A stretch of DNA of 40,043 nucleotides from Bacillota bacterium (GCA_018333655.1 JAGXTJ010000024.1:1-40043), one strand, 5' to 3'; shown: positions 6,810 through 15,713, numbered from the stretch's first letter. Numbers and translations are program-made. The notes: a model not told the origin generated them from the sequence alone.

Positions 6810-7775
6810 ATGAGGAAAATCATTTTTGTGGTTGTACTCTGTTCTTTGCTACTGCCAAATGTCGCGCTAGCCCAAGCGCATGAAGCCAGTCCAACCGACT
6901 CTTTAATGTCTCCAATTAGTCTGATAACAAATAGCGCCAACTATGATGTAAGAGAATTGTCTTTTATAGCGATAGATAATCTTATTGCTATAAAAAAGAA
7001 TACAGAGATGAGCGCGGAGCAAGTTGTCCAAAGTGAGAATATCAAGAATCTAACTGAAATAAGACAGTTCATTAAGAATTTGAACCTTAAGGACTTAGGA
7101 CAGGGTCACCTTGAGCTAATCTTACTAGAGGAACTAAAGGATCTTGAAACAAAAAGCGGGTATATCGAGCGCTATAGGTTTTACTCTCCCAAAACAAACA
7201 TGGAGTTAACGGTAAGCTCTGTGAGTAGTCCGACATACTATGGCACATATAGCAATCATGAGTTTAGAAATTTCTTTTCTGTATACACTGATGCCTACCA
7301 AAGGCATTCTTATGACTCTAATAAGCATCAGCAATGGGCCCAAGGAATTATTGATTTCGCATTAATCTTTGCCCCCGTGCAAATCAGTATTCCATATTGG
7401 GCCTTGTCTCTAGCAAACAGGAATGACATAATCACATTTAGAACTGAGAGTATTAGGCATGATGGATCAGACGAAGTGACAAGACATTACATTACCATTC
7501 AAGACATATATAACATAATGAGAGCCGGGAGCAATCAATACTATGTAACAATAGTCGATGAAGCACGGGTGAATACAACTGATGCAGTGATCGACTTTGC
7601 ATCTCCAACTAAACAAACTGCTGTGGATAATATTTCCTTTATGACGGGAGTCTACTGCTCTACCTGGTCAAATTCAACAATTTCACAGATAGTTAGAGGA
7701 TACAATCAGTTTTACTACGATCCCGGCGCTCCAACATACAATCTGGTAGGTAGATTCTCTATACCTTGGCAATAG
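6810..7775 (+). CDS. Secreted protein of unknown function (AT-rich insert, gene 1)
   Basis: I do not recognise this 321-residue protein. It has a clear signal peptide (MRKIIFVVVLCSLLLPNVALAQA, cleavage near residue 22), then a helical, charged region to about residue 125 (EELKDLETKSGYIERYRFY). A Tyr/Ser/Asn-rich, probably beta-rich domain follows, with VSSPTYYGTYSNHEF and FALIFAPVQISIPYWAL. The ATG at 6810 follows GGGAGG (6796-6801). Codon use is much richer in A/T (AAT, ATA, AGA, TTA) than in neighbouring genes, and the gene lies between two 52-bp direct repeats. Both suggest acquisition. Gene 2 starts two bases after its stop. Export from the cell is likely; function unknown. Confidence 0.8.
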   Translation: MRKIIFVVVLCSLLLPNVALAQAHEASPTDSLMSPISLITNSANYDVRELSFIAIDNLIAIKKNTEMSAEQVVQSENIKNLTEIRQFIKNLNLKDLGQGHLELILLEELKDLETKSGYIERYRFYSPKTNMELTVSSVSSPTYYGTYSNHEFRNFFSVYTDAYQRHSYDSNKHQQWAQGIIDFALIFAPVQISIPYWALSLANRNDIITFRTESIRHDGSDEVTRHYITIQDIYNIMRAGSNQYYVTIVDEARVNTTDAVIDFASPTKQTAVDNISFMTGVYCSTWSNSTISQIVRGYNQFYYDPGAPTYNLVGRFSIPWQ

Positions 7776-7777
7776 CT

Positions 7778-8212
7778 ATGAAGTATGCAAAACTAGTAAT
7801 TATGCTGGGCATCATTTTATGCACTTGTGCTTTGTATCTCCTAATGCAAAGCACAAGTGTTAATCATGCGTTAAAACTAGCAGCCTACACTGATATCATC
7901 AAACTAGAGATCTCAGTGCTTAACCCTCCATATAATTCGCCAACATACGGAGTTAAAGAGCCCTATGATATCTATCGCATTATGCGCATTCTCGATGAGG
8001 CCATTTTGATACCTGCATTTGGCAATAATCGCAGTTGGAGAACTCGCCCATTTGAGTCTTATGAGATACTGATTTATACCTCAGATGATTGGTATAGTTA
8101 TGTGAGAATTTATGGCAATAAGTACATCGGTATTGAGGGACGTGTTTATAGAATTATACGCAAGAGTGATGTTTCCAAGATATATGGGATTATTACTGCG
8201 GGCGGCAACTAG
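7778..8212 (+). CDS. Small membrane-anchored protein of unknown function (AT-rich insert, gene 2)
   Basis: These 145 residues start MKYAKLVIMLGIILCTCALYLLM, a signal anchor. A soluble domain follows with NPPYNSPTYGVKEPYDIYRIMRI, then a beta-rich tail (YEILIYTSDDWYSYVRIYGNKYIGI and EGRVYRIIR). The tail pattern reminds me of small exported DUF5301-like proteins, but that is only a resemblance. The ATG at 7778 comes two bases after the previous stop with no clear ribosome site, so translation is probably coupled. It shares the AT-rich composition of gene 1. The pair may act together at the cell surface; no function can be assigned. Confidence 0.7.
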   Translation: MKYAKLVIMLGIILCTCALYLLMQSTSVNHALKLAAYTDIIKLEISVLNPPYNSPTYGVKEPYDIYRIMRILDEAILIPAFGNNRSWRTRPFESYEILIYTSDDWYSYVRIYGNKYIGIEGRVYRIIRKSDVSKIYGIITAGGN

Positions 8213-8253
8213 GAACTTCAGTCTGACAGCGCGCCCCGCCATGTCGCTAGCGT

Positions 8254-8305
8254 TGTGCGCTCTTGTGCTTTATACTGAACAAGAGACAAGTTAGTGAACA
8301 GGTAG
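8254..8305. repeat. 52-bp direct repeat, right copy
   Basis: This is the mate of 6385-6436, including the CTCTTGT (8260-8266) / ACAAGAG (8279-8285) inverted repeat. It ends in the ribosome-site region of the amidohydrolase gene, so this copy lies in that gene's native leader. Confidence 0.85.
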
Positions 8306-8316
8306 GAGGGAATACG

Positions 8317-9855
8317 CTGAAGTTTAAGTTTGTGCTGCTACTTGCCCTCCTGGTTCTTTTGCCGGCCGCCTTTCTCTACGATGCCACTTTGACGCCGCCA
8401 CAAATTTTATACGACGTAGTAATTCGCGGGGCAACCATAGTCGATGGCTCGGGGGGGCCAGCTTTTCGCGCCGATGTCGCCCTCAAGGGTGAGCACATCG
8501 CCATAGTTGGCTCCGTGCCGATTCGCTCCGGCAAGAAAGAAATAAGAGGCGCGGGCTACATACTGACCCCCGGCTTTGTCGACATACACTCCCATGTCGA
8601 CTCTACCATCCGTGCTCACCCCGAGGCCTTAGCCGCCTTGCGGCAAGGCGTGACCACCGTCTTAGTCGGTCAGGACGGACGCTCGCGCCAGAACATCGGC
8701 CAGTACCTAGCCGAAATCGAGGCCCTGCCTAATTTAGGCGTTAACTTTGCTACCTTGCTTGGACATGGTCTTATGCGCCACAGCGTAGTAGAGCTAAGAA
8801 GCAATATCACCCCAGCTGAGCTCGCCACCCTGAGCGCGATGGTCACGCGTGCCATGGAGGAAGGCTCTTTTGGGTTGTCTTCAGCGCTTGAATACTGGTA
8901 CAATGCCCCAGCCACGATTCCGGAGCTAGTTGCGCTAAATAAAATTGTGGCGGCACACGGCGGCGTATATATTACCCATGTACGCGACGAGGCCGCGCAA
9001 ATACTGCCCGCTATAGAAGAGGCCCTAGCAGTCGCCAGAGCGAGCGGAGTCGGTACCAGCATCACCCATTTCAAGGTGCGCTGGCGCGAAAACTGGCCTC
9101 TGCAAGACTTAGCCATCAACCTCATCACCGAGGCGCGGCGCGCGGGCCTTAATGTCATTGCCGATGCCTACCCCTACCTAGCGCCCGACTTCGCCACCTC
9201 TTGGCCGCTCCGCCTACACGCCCACCGCGACCCGCGCGACCTGCTCTTAAAGCGCACCACTCACCCCTACGGCACCAAGTATCTAGACACCACCTTGAGC
9301 GATATCGCCGCACAAGAAGGCCTTACTCCAGCGCAAGTTATAGACAACCTCTTGCGGCATGACGCCGCGCTTGGTGTTAACCCTCGCACTGAAACCCTCG
9401 TGACGGGGCTACTTATGTCCGAAGAAAACCTGCGCAAAGTCTTAAGTGCCCCTTTCACAGCCATTGCGTCAGATAATAATGCGCCCCCCATTACGGGCAG
9501 CATTGCCACTCACCCGCGAGGCTTTGGTACTTTCCCGCGTTTCTTGGCCAAGTATGTGCGCGACGCTAGGCTACTCACCCTCGAAGAGGGTGTGCGGCGC
9601 ATGACAGGTTTGCCCGCCACCTTTATTGGGCTCACTGACCGCGGCTTGGTCAAAGAGGGCTACCGAGCAGACCTAGTTATGTTTCGCCTCTCCGAGGTAG
9701 AAGATTTGGCCACATTTTCGCGGCCGGAGCAGTTTCCCACTGGTATCGACTACGTCTTTGTTAATGGCGTGCCTTCGGTAGTGGGTAGTGAGTTTACCGG
9801 CAACACCGGTGGGCAGGTTTTGCGGCGCAACAGGCAGCAAGCGCCGCTGCCCTAA
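8317..9855 (+). CDS. N-acyl-D-amino-acid deacylase family amidohydrolase, membrane-anchored or secreted
   Basis: This is a metal-dependent amidohydrolase (D-aminoacylase / dihydroorotase-like) that would release D-amino acids from N-acyl forms. The N-terminus KFKFVLLLALLVLLPAAFLY is a signal anchor, so it likely acts outside the membrane. Motifs are VDGSGGPAFRADVALKG, the metal-binding GFVDIHSHVD, QGVTTVLVGQDG (some relatives have Cys in place of this Asp), ITHVRDEA, SITHFKV, the catalytic-type IASDN, and the C-terminal GLVKEGYRADLVMF. Start choice: AGGAGGG (8304-8310) points to an in-frame CTG at 8317. No ATG, GTG or TTG sits at a proper distance; a TTG at 8263 lies inside the repeat. The CTG start is unusual. 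A terminator follows. Substrate is not proven. Confidence 0.85.
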   Translation: MKFKFVLLLALLVLLPAAFLYDATLTPPQILYDVVIRGATIVDGSGGPAFRADVALKGEHIAIVGSVPIRSGKKEIRGAGYILTPGFVDIHSHVDSTIRAHPEALAALRQGVTTVLVGQDGRSRQNIGQYLAEIEALPNLGVNFATLLGHGLMRHSVVELRSNITPAELATLSAMVTRAMEEGSFGLSSALEYWYNAPATIPELVALNKIVAAHGGVYITHVRDEAAQILPAIEEALAVARASGVGTSITHFKVRWRENWPLQDLAINLITEARRAGLNVIADAYPYLAPDFATSWPLRLHAHRDPRDLLLKRTTHPYGTKYLDTTLSDIAAQEGLTPAQVIDNLLRHDAALGVNPRTETLVTGLLMSEENLRKVLSAPFTAIASDNNAPPITGSIATHPRGFGTFPRFLAKYVRDARLLTLEEGVRRMTGLPATFIGLTDRGLVKEGYRADLVMFRLSEVEDLATFSRPEQFPTGIDYVFVNGVPSVVGSEFTGNTGGQVLRRNRQQAPLP

Positions 9856-9888
9856 AAGCGCAACTGCCACGATACCCCTTGCAACATA

Positions 9889-9935
9889 AAGCCCCCGCAG
9901 CCCAGGTGAACTGAGCTACGGGGGTTGTTTTAACT
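9889..9935. terminator. Terminator between the convergent amidohydrolase gene and murC
   Basis: CCCCCG (9892-9897) pairs with CGGGGG (9919-9924), with further pairing inside (AGC/GCT, CAG/CTG), then TTGTTTT. It lies between convergent genes and could serve both strands, though the T run is better on the plus strand. Confidence 0.75.
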
Positions 9936-9938
9936 TTA

Positions 9939-9966
9939 CTGGCCACTCTATTCTGGCCACTCTATT
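9939..9966. repeat. 14-bp tandem duplication at the murC stop codon
   Basis: CTGGCCACTCTATT occurs twice head to tail (9939-9952 and 9953-9966). The murC stop (complement of CTA at 9962-9964) lies in the second copy. Confidence 0.7.
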
Positions 9967-11338
9967 TCGGGGCATCGCCCTCGCCTAGCAGCATTTCGCC
10001 CACCATATGCACATCGCCCGCCCCCATGGTTATCAGCATTTCATCCGGCTGTAGGTGGGTCGCTAAGTAACTAGCGGCTGCGGCGAGAGAACCACAGTAG
10101 CGCACATTAGCGTGCACGAGCGAAATTTGCGCCACCAAGTCTAGCGAACTCACCCCGTAAATGTCTTTTTCGCGCGCGGCGTAAATAGGGACGATGATTA
10201 CTTCGTCGGCCTCGGCGAAAGACTTGGCAAAGTCGCTGAGCAGAGACTTAGTGCGGGTATAAGTGTGCGGCTGAAATACGGTAATAATGCGCCCCTTGGC
10301 AATATCTCGCGCCGCCGAAAGGGTCGCGATAATTTCTGTCGGATGATGGGCATAGTCGTCAATTACCGTCGCACCGTTAAAACACGCCTTTAACTCAAAG
10401 CGGCGGTGCGTGCCGACAAAAGTGCGCAGGGTCTCGCTCATGCTAGCCCAAGGTAGCCCCAAGTAATCTCCTACCGCTAGGCAGGCCAAGGAGTTTAAGA
10501 TGTTATGGCGGCCATTGACTTTAAGGCACACCCTGCCTCTGTACGTGCCCCTCGCATAGACATCAAAGGAGCTACCCCCTTCGGCTTGTAGTGCAATATT
10601 AGTCGCGAAGTAGTCGCCACCCTGCATCAGACCATAGGTAACAGCTTGGCAAGGGGTAAACTTAAGAATCTCCCGTACATTGGCATCGTCATGGCAGGCC
10701 ACGAGTAGGCCATCTGGCGGCAGCACCCCCACAAAGCGCCGAAAGGCGGCGACCACATGGCTGAGGTCACCGAAGTAGTCAAGATGGTCCGCATCTATGT
10801 TTAGGATGATGCCCACGTGCGGCTTTAAGGCCAAGAATGTTTCTACATACTCGCAGGCCTCCGCGACAAAAAACTCGCCCCCGCCCACTTTAACATTGCC
10901 GCCTAGGGCGTCAAGCTCGCCCCCGATCAGTACCGTAGGGTTCTTATCCGCCTGCTCGAGCATTAGCCCAAGCAGCGCCGTGGTCGTCGTCTTGCCGTGT
11001 GAGCCGCTTACCGCAATGCCTACCTTAGCCTCGCCCATAAGCGCACCTAAAAACTCCGCACGGCTTAAAACGGGCACGCCCATGGCGCGCGCCCTTACTA
11101 GCTCAGGGTTATCTGGCTTAATGGCGGCTGTGTAGACGACCATGTCTGCCCCCTCCACATAGGCGCTCGCATGCCCTTGGTAGAGGCAGGCGCCCCTCTC
11201 GCCCAGCCGCGCCGTGAGCGGCGAGTGCTTAAGGTCAGAGCCGGAGACCTTGTGGCCGCGTTTTTGCATAATGAGTGCCAGCGCGCTCATCGAAATGCCG
11301 TCTATGCCAATAAAGTGAATGTGCTTAGGCTTAAACAA
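9962..11338 (-). CDS. murC: UDP-N-acetylmuramate--L-alanine ligase
   Basis: MurC adds L-alanine to UDP-MurNAc using ATP, the first peptide step of peptidoglycan synthesis in the cytoplasm. The 458 residues include the N-terminal Rossmann motif HFIGIDGISMSALA, the ATP loop GSHGKT at 112-117, LNIDADHLDYFG, GRHNILNSLA, the Mur-ligase DDYAHHPTEI and FQPHTYTRT. The start is TTG (complement of 11336-11338) behind AGGGGG on the minus strand. It stands alone on the minus strand, divergent from the peptidase gene, while murB is 3.5 kb away on the other strand. A minus-strand TATAAT (complement of 11390-11395) may be its -10 box, but no good -35 is seen. Confidence 0.95.
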   Translation of the reverse strand: MFKPKHIHFIGIDGISMSALALIMQKRGHKVSGSDLKHSPLTARLGERGACLYQGHASAYVEGADMVVYTAAIKPDNPELVRARAMGVPVLSRAEFLGALMGEAKVGIAVSGSHGKTTTTALLGLMLEQADKNPTVLIGGELDALGGNVKVGGGEFFVAEACEYVETFLALKPHVGIILNIDADHLDYFGDLSHVVAAFRRFVGVLPPDGLLVACHDDANVREILKFTPCQAVTYGLMQGGDYFATNIALQAEGGSSFDVYARGTYRGRVCLKVNGRHNILNSLACLAVGDYLGLPWASMSETLRTFVGTHRRFELKACFNGATVIDDYAHHPTEIIATLSAARDIAKGRIITVFQPHTYTRTKSLLSDFAKSFAEADEVIIVPIYAAREKDIYGVSSLDLVAQISLVHANVRYCGSLAAAASYLATHLQPDEMLITMGAGDVHMVGEMLLGEGDAPK

Positions 11339-11425
11339 AGGACTAACCCCCTAAGGTTGTGCATTCTAGCTTGTCGTGACCGAGCGTGTATTATACTTCG
11401 CGGCAAAAAGTTAGCCGCAGGTAAA

Positions 11426-11453
11426 TTGCGTATTCGAGAATCTAGAGTATACT
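11426..11453 (+). promoter_or_regulatory. SigA-type promoter for the M20 peptidase gene
   Basis: TTGCGT (11426-11431), 16-base spacer, TATACT (11448-11453), 35 bases before the start codon. It lies back to back with the murC promoter region. Confidence 0.6.
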
Positions 11454-11488
11454 ATTAACGTAATGGCTGTAGTTTTAGGAGGTAGCGC

Positions 11489-12604
11489 ATGTCACCAATT
11501 AACAACAAGAGGCTTTTAAATAACTTTCTCGCCTTAGTGCAAATTGATGCCGAAACGACCAAGGAAGGGCGCATCGCCAGCGAAATCACCCGACAGTTTA
11601 AGGAGCTAGGTTTTTTAGTATACGAAGACCAAGCCGGAGAAAAAATAGGCGGCGACGCGGGCAATCTAATTATTAAGCTCCCCGGCACCCTACAGAAACC
11701 CGCCATCATGCTCTCGGCCCATATGGACCGCGTCTCGCCCGGCTTAGGCATAAAGCCTGTGGTACGCGACGGGGTAATCTATAGCGATGGCACTACTATT
11801 CTCGCCGCAGACGATTTGGCAGGGGTAGCGGGCATTATCGAGGCCGTGCAAACCCTGCTAGAGAGTAAGTTGCCGCATGGCCCAGTCGAAATCGTCCTCA
11901 CCGTCGCCGAGGAAGGCGGGCTCAGGGGTGCTAAGAACCTCGACTACGCGGCTGTGTCTGCCAAGATGGGCTTTGTACTAGACGGCGGTGGCCCGGTGGG
12001 GTCGATTGTGATCGAGGGGCCGGCGCAAGACAGAATCAAGGCTACGGTTAGGGGCAAAGCCGCCCATGCCGGTGTTAACCCCGAAGACGGCGTAAACGCC
12101 ATCGTGGCTGCGGCGGCGGGCTTGTCGCGCATGCAGCTTGGTCGTATCGACTACGAGACGACGGCCAATATCGGCGTTATCAGCGGTGGAGCCGCAACAA
12201 ACATTATACCAGACATGGTCGAGTTAAGGGGAGAAGCCCGTAGCTTAAACATGCAGAAGTTAAAACAGCAGTCAGAGCATATGCGGCAGGCCTTAGAAGA
12301 AGGCGCCACCGAGCGGGGAGCCGTAGCCGAAGTTGCTATCAGCCGCATGTACAACGCTTTTTCTCTTGCACCCGAGGCAGAAGTGGTGCAAATTGCCAAA
12401 AGAGCGGCCGAGAGCATTGGGCTTACACCATCCTTAGTCTCGTCGGGGGGCGGCTGTGACGCCAATATCTTTGCCCAGTTTGGCATTTCTTGCGTCAACC
12501 TAGGCATGGGCTACATGAAGGTGCACACCACCGAAGAATATATCTCGGTCGAAAACCTAGAAAAGATAGCCGAGTTGACCCTAGCTATTATCGCGCAGCC
12601 CTAA
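11489..12604 (+). CDS. M20 family metallopeptidase, peptidase T-like
   Basis: A cytoplasmic zinc exopeptidase, probably a tripeptidase or dipeptidase. The 371 residues carry all M20 metal ligands in order: H in LSAHMDRV, D in LAADDLAG, the catalytic and ligand glutamates in VAEEGGLRG, D in FVLDGGGPVG, and H in MKVHTTEE. The dimerisation ('lid') domain between them contains KAAHAGVNPEDGVNAI. Bacillota relatives are annotated PepT-like or YqjE. The ATG follows TTAGGAGGT and a SigA promoter. argS follows 40 bases later with its own ribosome site, so co-transcription is possible. Substrate is unproven. Confidence 0.88.
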   Translation: MSPINNKRLLNNFLALVQIDAETTKEGRIASEITRQFKELGFLVYEDQAGEKIGGDAGNLIIKLPGTLQKPAIMLSAHMDRVSPGLGIKPVVRDGVIYSDGTTILAADDLAGVAGIIEAVQTLLESKLPHGPVEIVLTVAEEGGLRGAKNLDYAAVSAKMGFVLDGGGPVGSIVIEGPAQDRIKATVRGKAAHAGVNPEDGVNAIVAAAAGLSRMQLGRIDYETTANIGVISGGAATNIIPDMVELRGEARSLNMQKLKQQSEHMRQALEEGATERGAVAEVAISRMYNAFSLAPEAEVVQIAKRAAESIGLTPSLVSSGGGCDANIFAQFGISCVNLGMGYMKVHTTEEYISVENLEKIAELTLAIIAQP

Positions 12605-12644
12605 CTGATACTTATTCGCTAAAACAAGGGAGGCCCATCACCAC

Positions 12645-14342
12645 ATGGAGAAGTTTCGTCAGATTGTAGCTTTAAAATTAGCGCCACACTTAGATTTACC
12701 TGTCCACACTGTGCGCGCCATGATGGAGTCCCCCCCAAATTCCAACTGGGGCGATGTCGCTATACCCTGTTTCGCCTTAGCGAAGCAAAGGCGGCAGTCC
12801 CCCGCCAGCATCGCAGCTAAACTCGCCAGCGAGGTCGATTTGTCGGCACTGGCCAGCAAAGTAGAAGCCATGGGGGGGTACTTAAACATCACCTTCTTGA
12901 GCCACCGTGTGGCTGAAGAAATTATGGCCGGCTTGCAAAATGAGGGCTTCTTGTATGGCAATACGCAGCCCGGCCAAGGCAAAAACATAGTCATAGACTT
13001 TTCGTCGCCCAATATTGCTAAGCCTTTTGGCATAGGGCATCTTCGCACCACCGTTATCGGGCACAGCCTCTCGCGCATTTTTACAGAGCTAGGCTACAGC
13101 GTGGTGCGCGTTAATCATCTTGGCGACTGGGGCACCCAGTTTGGCAAACTAATTGTCGCCTACGAACTGTATGGCGAGGGCGACCCCCTAGAAGAAAACG
13201 CCGTCGACAAGCTCTTTCGCCTTTATGTCAAATTCCACCAAGAGGCCGCGCAGAACCCGGAGCTAGAGAGCCAAGCGCGCGAGTATTTTCGGCGCCTCGA
13301 AGCAGGCGACCCCGCCATACGCAAGTACTGGGAGCTCTTTAAAACAGTCAGCCTAGTCGAATTTAAACGTGTTTACGAACTCTTGGACATCACCTTTGAC
13401 CACTTGCTAGGCGAAAGTTTCTACGAGCCCTTGCTCGCCCCCACCGTAGCGCAAATAGAGGCACAGGGGCTAGCCACGCTCTCTGACGGCGCGCTCATTG
13501 TCGACTTAGAGGCACAGGGCTTGCCGCCCATGCTCCTTAAAAAGTCAGACGGGGCAACGCTTTACGCCACCCGCGACCTCGCCGCCGCCCTCTACCGCCA
13601 GCGCACCCACGAGCCGCATCTTTTGCTCTACGTGGTGGGGCAAGAGCAGACCTTAGTCTTTAAGCAGCTCGCCGCCGTACTTAAACTCATGGGTGAGGCT
13701 GCCGGCGACAAGGTGGTGCATGTCAGCTTTGGGCTGTTTAAGTTCCCCGAAGGGCGCATGTCGACCCGCCGCGGCAACATCGTTTTTCTGGAAGACGTCT
13801 TAAATAAGAGCATTGAGCTAGCCTTAGCGGTTATAGAGCACAAGAACCCCACCTTAGAAGGTAAAGAAGAGATAGCCGAGAAGGTCGGCGTGGGGGCCAT
13901 TATCTTTAGCGACCTCAAGCATGGGCGCATTAAAGATGTGACCTTTGACTGGGAGGAAATGCTCAATTTTGACGGCGAAACAGGGCCCTACCTGCAGTAC
14001 ACCCATGCCCGCGCCTGTGCCGTGCTGCGTAAAGCCGCGGAGGTGCCGGGCGTAGAGGCCGATATAGCTGCCCTCACGGACGAATATGCGCTGCCCCTCA
14101 TCAAGCTTTTGGGCGAGTTTGCCCCCATAGTTGCCAAGGCCGCCCTAGAGTTCGAGCCCTCTGTAGTGGCGCGCTACGTGCTCGACCTAGCGCAGGCTTT
14201 TAATCGCTTCTACCATCATTGCCGCATTATCGGTAGCGATGACGGCGTGCAAAACGCGCGCCTAGCCCTAGTTCGCGCCACTAAGGTGGTGCTCGCGCGT
14301 GGGCTCTACCTCTTAGGGCTCTCTGCGGTAGAGAGAATGTAG
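12645..14342 (+). CDS. argS: Arginyl-tRNA synthetase
   Basis: This class I synthetase charges tRNA-Arg. The 565 residues have the HIGH-type motif GIGH at 129-132 in FGIGHLRTTVIG, NHLGDWGTQFGKL, a KMSK-type loop RMSTRRGN from R371, and an all-helical anticodon-binding domain ending in RFYHHCRI. The N-terminal Add-1-like tRNA-binding domain (residues 1-110) and PPNSNWGDVAIPCF are present. The ATG follows GGGAGG (12628-12633). The NUDIX and murB genes follow closely on the same strand. Confidence 0.97.
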   Translation: MEKFRQIVALKLAPHLDLPVHTVRAMMESPPNSNWGDVAIPCFALAKQRRQSPASIAAKLASEVDLSALASKVEAMGGYLNITFLSHRVAEEIMAGLQNEGFLYGNTQPGQGKNIVIDFSSPNIAKPFGIGHLRTTVIGHSLSRIFTELGYSVVRVNHLGDWGTQFGKLIVAYELYGEGDPLEENAVDKLFRLYVKFHQEAAQNPELESQAREYFRRLEAGDPAIRKYWELFKTVSLVEFKRVYELLDITFDHLLGESFYEPLLAPTVAQIEAQGLATLSDGALIVDLEAQGLPPMLLKKSDGATLYATRDLAAALYRQRTHEPHLLLYVVGQEQTLVFKQLAAVLKLMGEAAGDKVVHVSFGLFKFPEGRMSTRRGNIVFLEDVLNKSIELALAVIEHKNPTLEGKEEIAEKVGVGAIIFSDLKHGRIKDVTFDWEEMLNFDGETGPYLQYTHARACAVLRKAAEVPGVEADIAALTDEYALPLIKLLGEFAPIVAKAALEFEPSVVARYVLDLAQAFNRFYHHCRIIGSDDGVQNARLALVRATKVVLARGLYLLGLSAVERM

Positions 14343-14379
14343 TAAGGGCAGAAAGCTTTAAGAAAAGGAGGCGCGAGCG

Positions 14380-14823
14380 GTGGAGGAAAGAACGACCGTC
14401 AAGGAGTGGAGCGCCGGGGGCATAGTCTTTTGCGGCGACGAAGTGCTGGTACTGACTAATTTTCGCCAAGATGTGGTCTTTCCGAAAGGCCACTTAGAAG
14501 AAGGGGAGACCCCCCGCCAGGCGGCTCTCCGCGAGGTGGCCGAAGAGGCCGGTGTCGAACCAGAAGTGCTCGCTGGCCTTGGCTCTACCGACTACAGCTT
14601 CTATGTTCACCACCACAAAGCAAGGCATGACAAGACCGTCTACTGGTTCTTGATGCGGGCCAAAGACAAAAACATTCGCTGCGACGGCCGCGAGATTAAA
14701 CGCGGGCAGTACATGAGTGTGCCCGAGGCCTTGTCGCTTTTAACATATGCCCCCGACCGGCAAAAGTTAGCCGAGGCTTATGCAGTGCTGCACAGTTTTG
14801 ACAAAGGAGCTCTGCCATGTTAG
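14380..14823 (+). CDS. NUDIX hydrolase
   Basis: A small (147-residue) hydrolase of nucleoside-diphosphate-linked compounds. The full Nudix box G37-x5-E43-x7-R51-E52-x2-E55-E56-x-G58 lies in GHLEEGETPRQAALREVAEE. The start KEWSAGGIVF and FPKGHLEEGE resemble the MutT/Ap4A-hydrolase-like branch. It starts with GTG, 8 bases after AAGGAGG (14365-14371). Its stop overlaps the murB start by 7 bases, so the two are translated together. The substrate cannot be read from sequence; diadenosine polyphosphates or oxidised nucleotides are possible. Confidence 0.92.
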   Translation: MEERTTVKEWSAGGIVFCGDEVLVLTNFRQDVVFPKGHLEEGETPRQAALREVAEEAGVEPEVLAGLGSTDYSFYVHHHKARHDKTVYWFLMRAKDKNIRCDGREIKRGQYMSVPEALSLLTYAPDRQKLAEAYAVLHSFDKGALPC

Positions 14824-15713
14824 AGCAATTACAGGCGTACTTGACGGGTGATTTGCGTTTCAACGAACCCATGAGCGAGCATTCTAGCTTCCGCATTGGG
14901 GGTGTGGCAGACGCGCTCTATGTGCCCTCTAGCGTCGCCGAGCTTAAAAAAGCCTTTGCTTTGGCGCTTTCACTAGGCATCCCTGTCACCATACTGGGGC
15001 AGGGCAGTAACCTCTTGGTGCTAGACGGCGGTATTCGTGGCTTAGTTATTAAGCTTGCCAGCACCCTCGACTGGGTAGAAGTACGGGGCACAGAGGTTGT
15101 GGCTGGTTGCGGGGTGCTCTTGTCCACCTTAGCGCACCAGGCGGCCGAGGCTTCCCTTACGGGCTTAGAGTTTGCCGCGGGCATACCCGGCACACTTGGC
15201 GGCGCCCTCACCATGAACGCCGGCGCCTACGACGGCGAGATGAAAGATGTCGTAACATCCGTACTCGTCTTAACGGCAGAGGGCCATGAGCAACTACTGA
15301 CTCTAGACGAGCTTAGCTTTGGCTACCGCCAGAGCCTGCTGCAAAAGAAGAAACTTATCGCCCTCGAGGCGACGCTGGCACTGAAGAGCGGTAGTCGCGA
15401 GCAAATCTACGCCAAGATAGAGGACTTAAACCGCAGGCGGCGCGAAAAGCAACCTCTTACCCTGCCGAGCGCGGGCAGCGTCTTTAAGCGCCCCCCGGGG
15501 CACTTCGCCGGCACGCTTATCGAGCAGGCAGGGCTCAAGGGGCATCGCATCGGCGGAGCCGAAGTATCCACCCTGCACGCCGGCTTTATCGTCAATGTCG
15601 GCCAGGCTACGGCTAAAGACGTCAGGGCCCTCATCTGCCATATCCAAGCAGTGGTTAAAGATAAATTCAATGTCTGGCTCGAGCCAGAAATCCGCATCAT
15701 CGGCGAAGAATAA
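14817..15713 (+). CDS. murB: UDP-N-acetylenolpyruvoylglucosamine reductase
   Basis: MurB reduces UDP-GlcNAc-enolpyruvate to UDP-MurNAc with NADPH and FAD. The 298 residues have the FAD-binding parts HSSFRIGG, LGQGSNLLVLDGGIRG and GIPGTLGGALTMNAGAY, the catalytic serine region LPSAGSVFKRP, and the C-terminal catalytic glutamate in VWLEPEIRIIG. Length and layout match the shorter type II MurB. It overlaps the NUDIX gene by 7 bases. Confidence 0.96.
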   Translation: MLEQLQAYLTGDLRFNEPMSEHSSFRIGGVADALYVPSSVAELKKAFALALSLGIPVTILGQGSNLLVLDGGIRGLVIKLASTLDWVEVRGTEVVAGCGVLLSTLAHQAAEASLTGLEFAAGIPGTLGGALTMNAGAYDGEMKDVVTSVLVLTAEGHEQLLTLDELSFGYRQSLLQKKKLIALEATLALKSGSREQIYAKIEDLNRRRREKQPLTLPSAGSVFKRPPGHFAGTLIEQAGLKGHRIGGAEVSTLHAGFIVNVGQATAKDVRALICHIQAVVKDKFNVWLEPEIRIIGEE

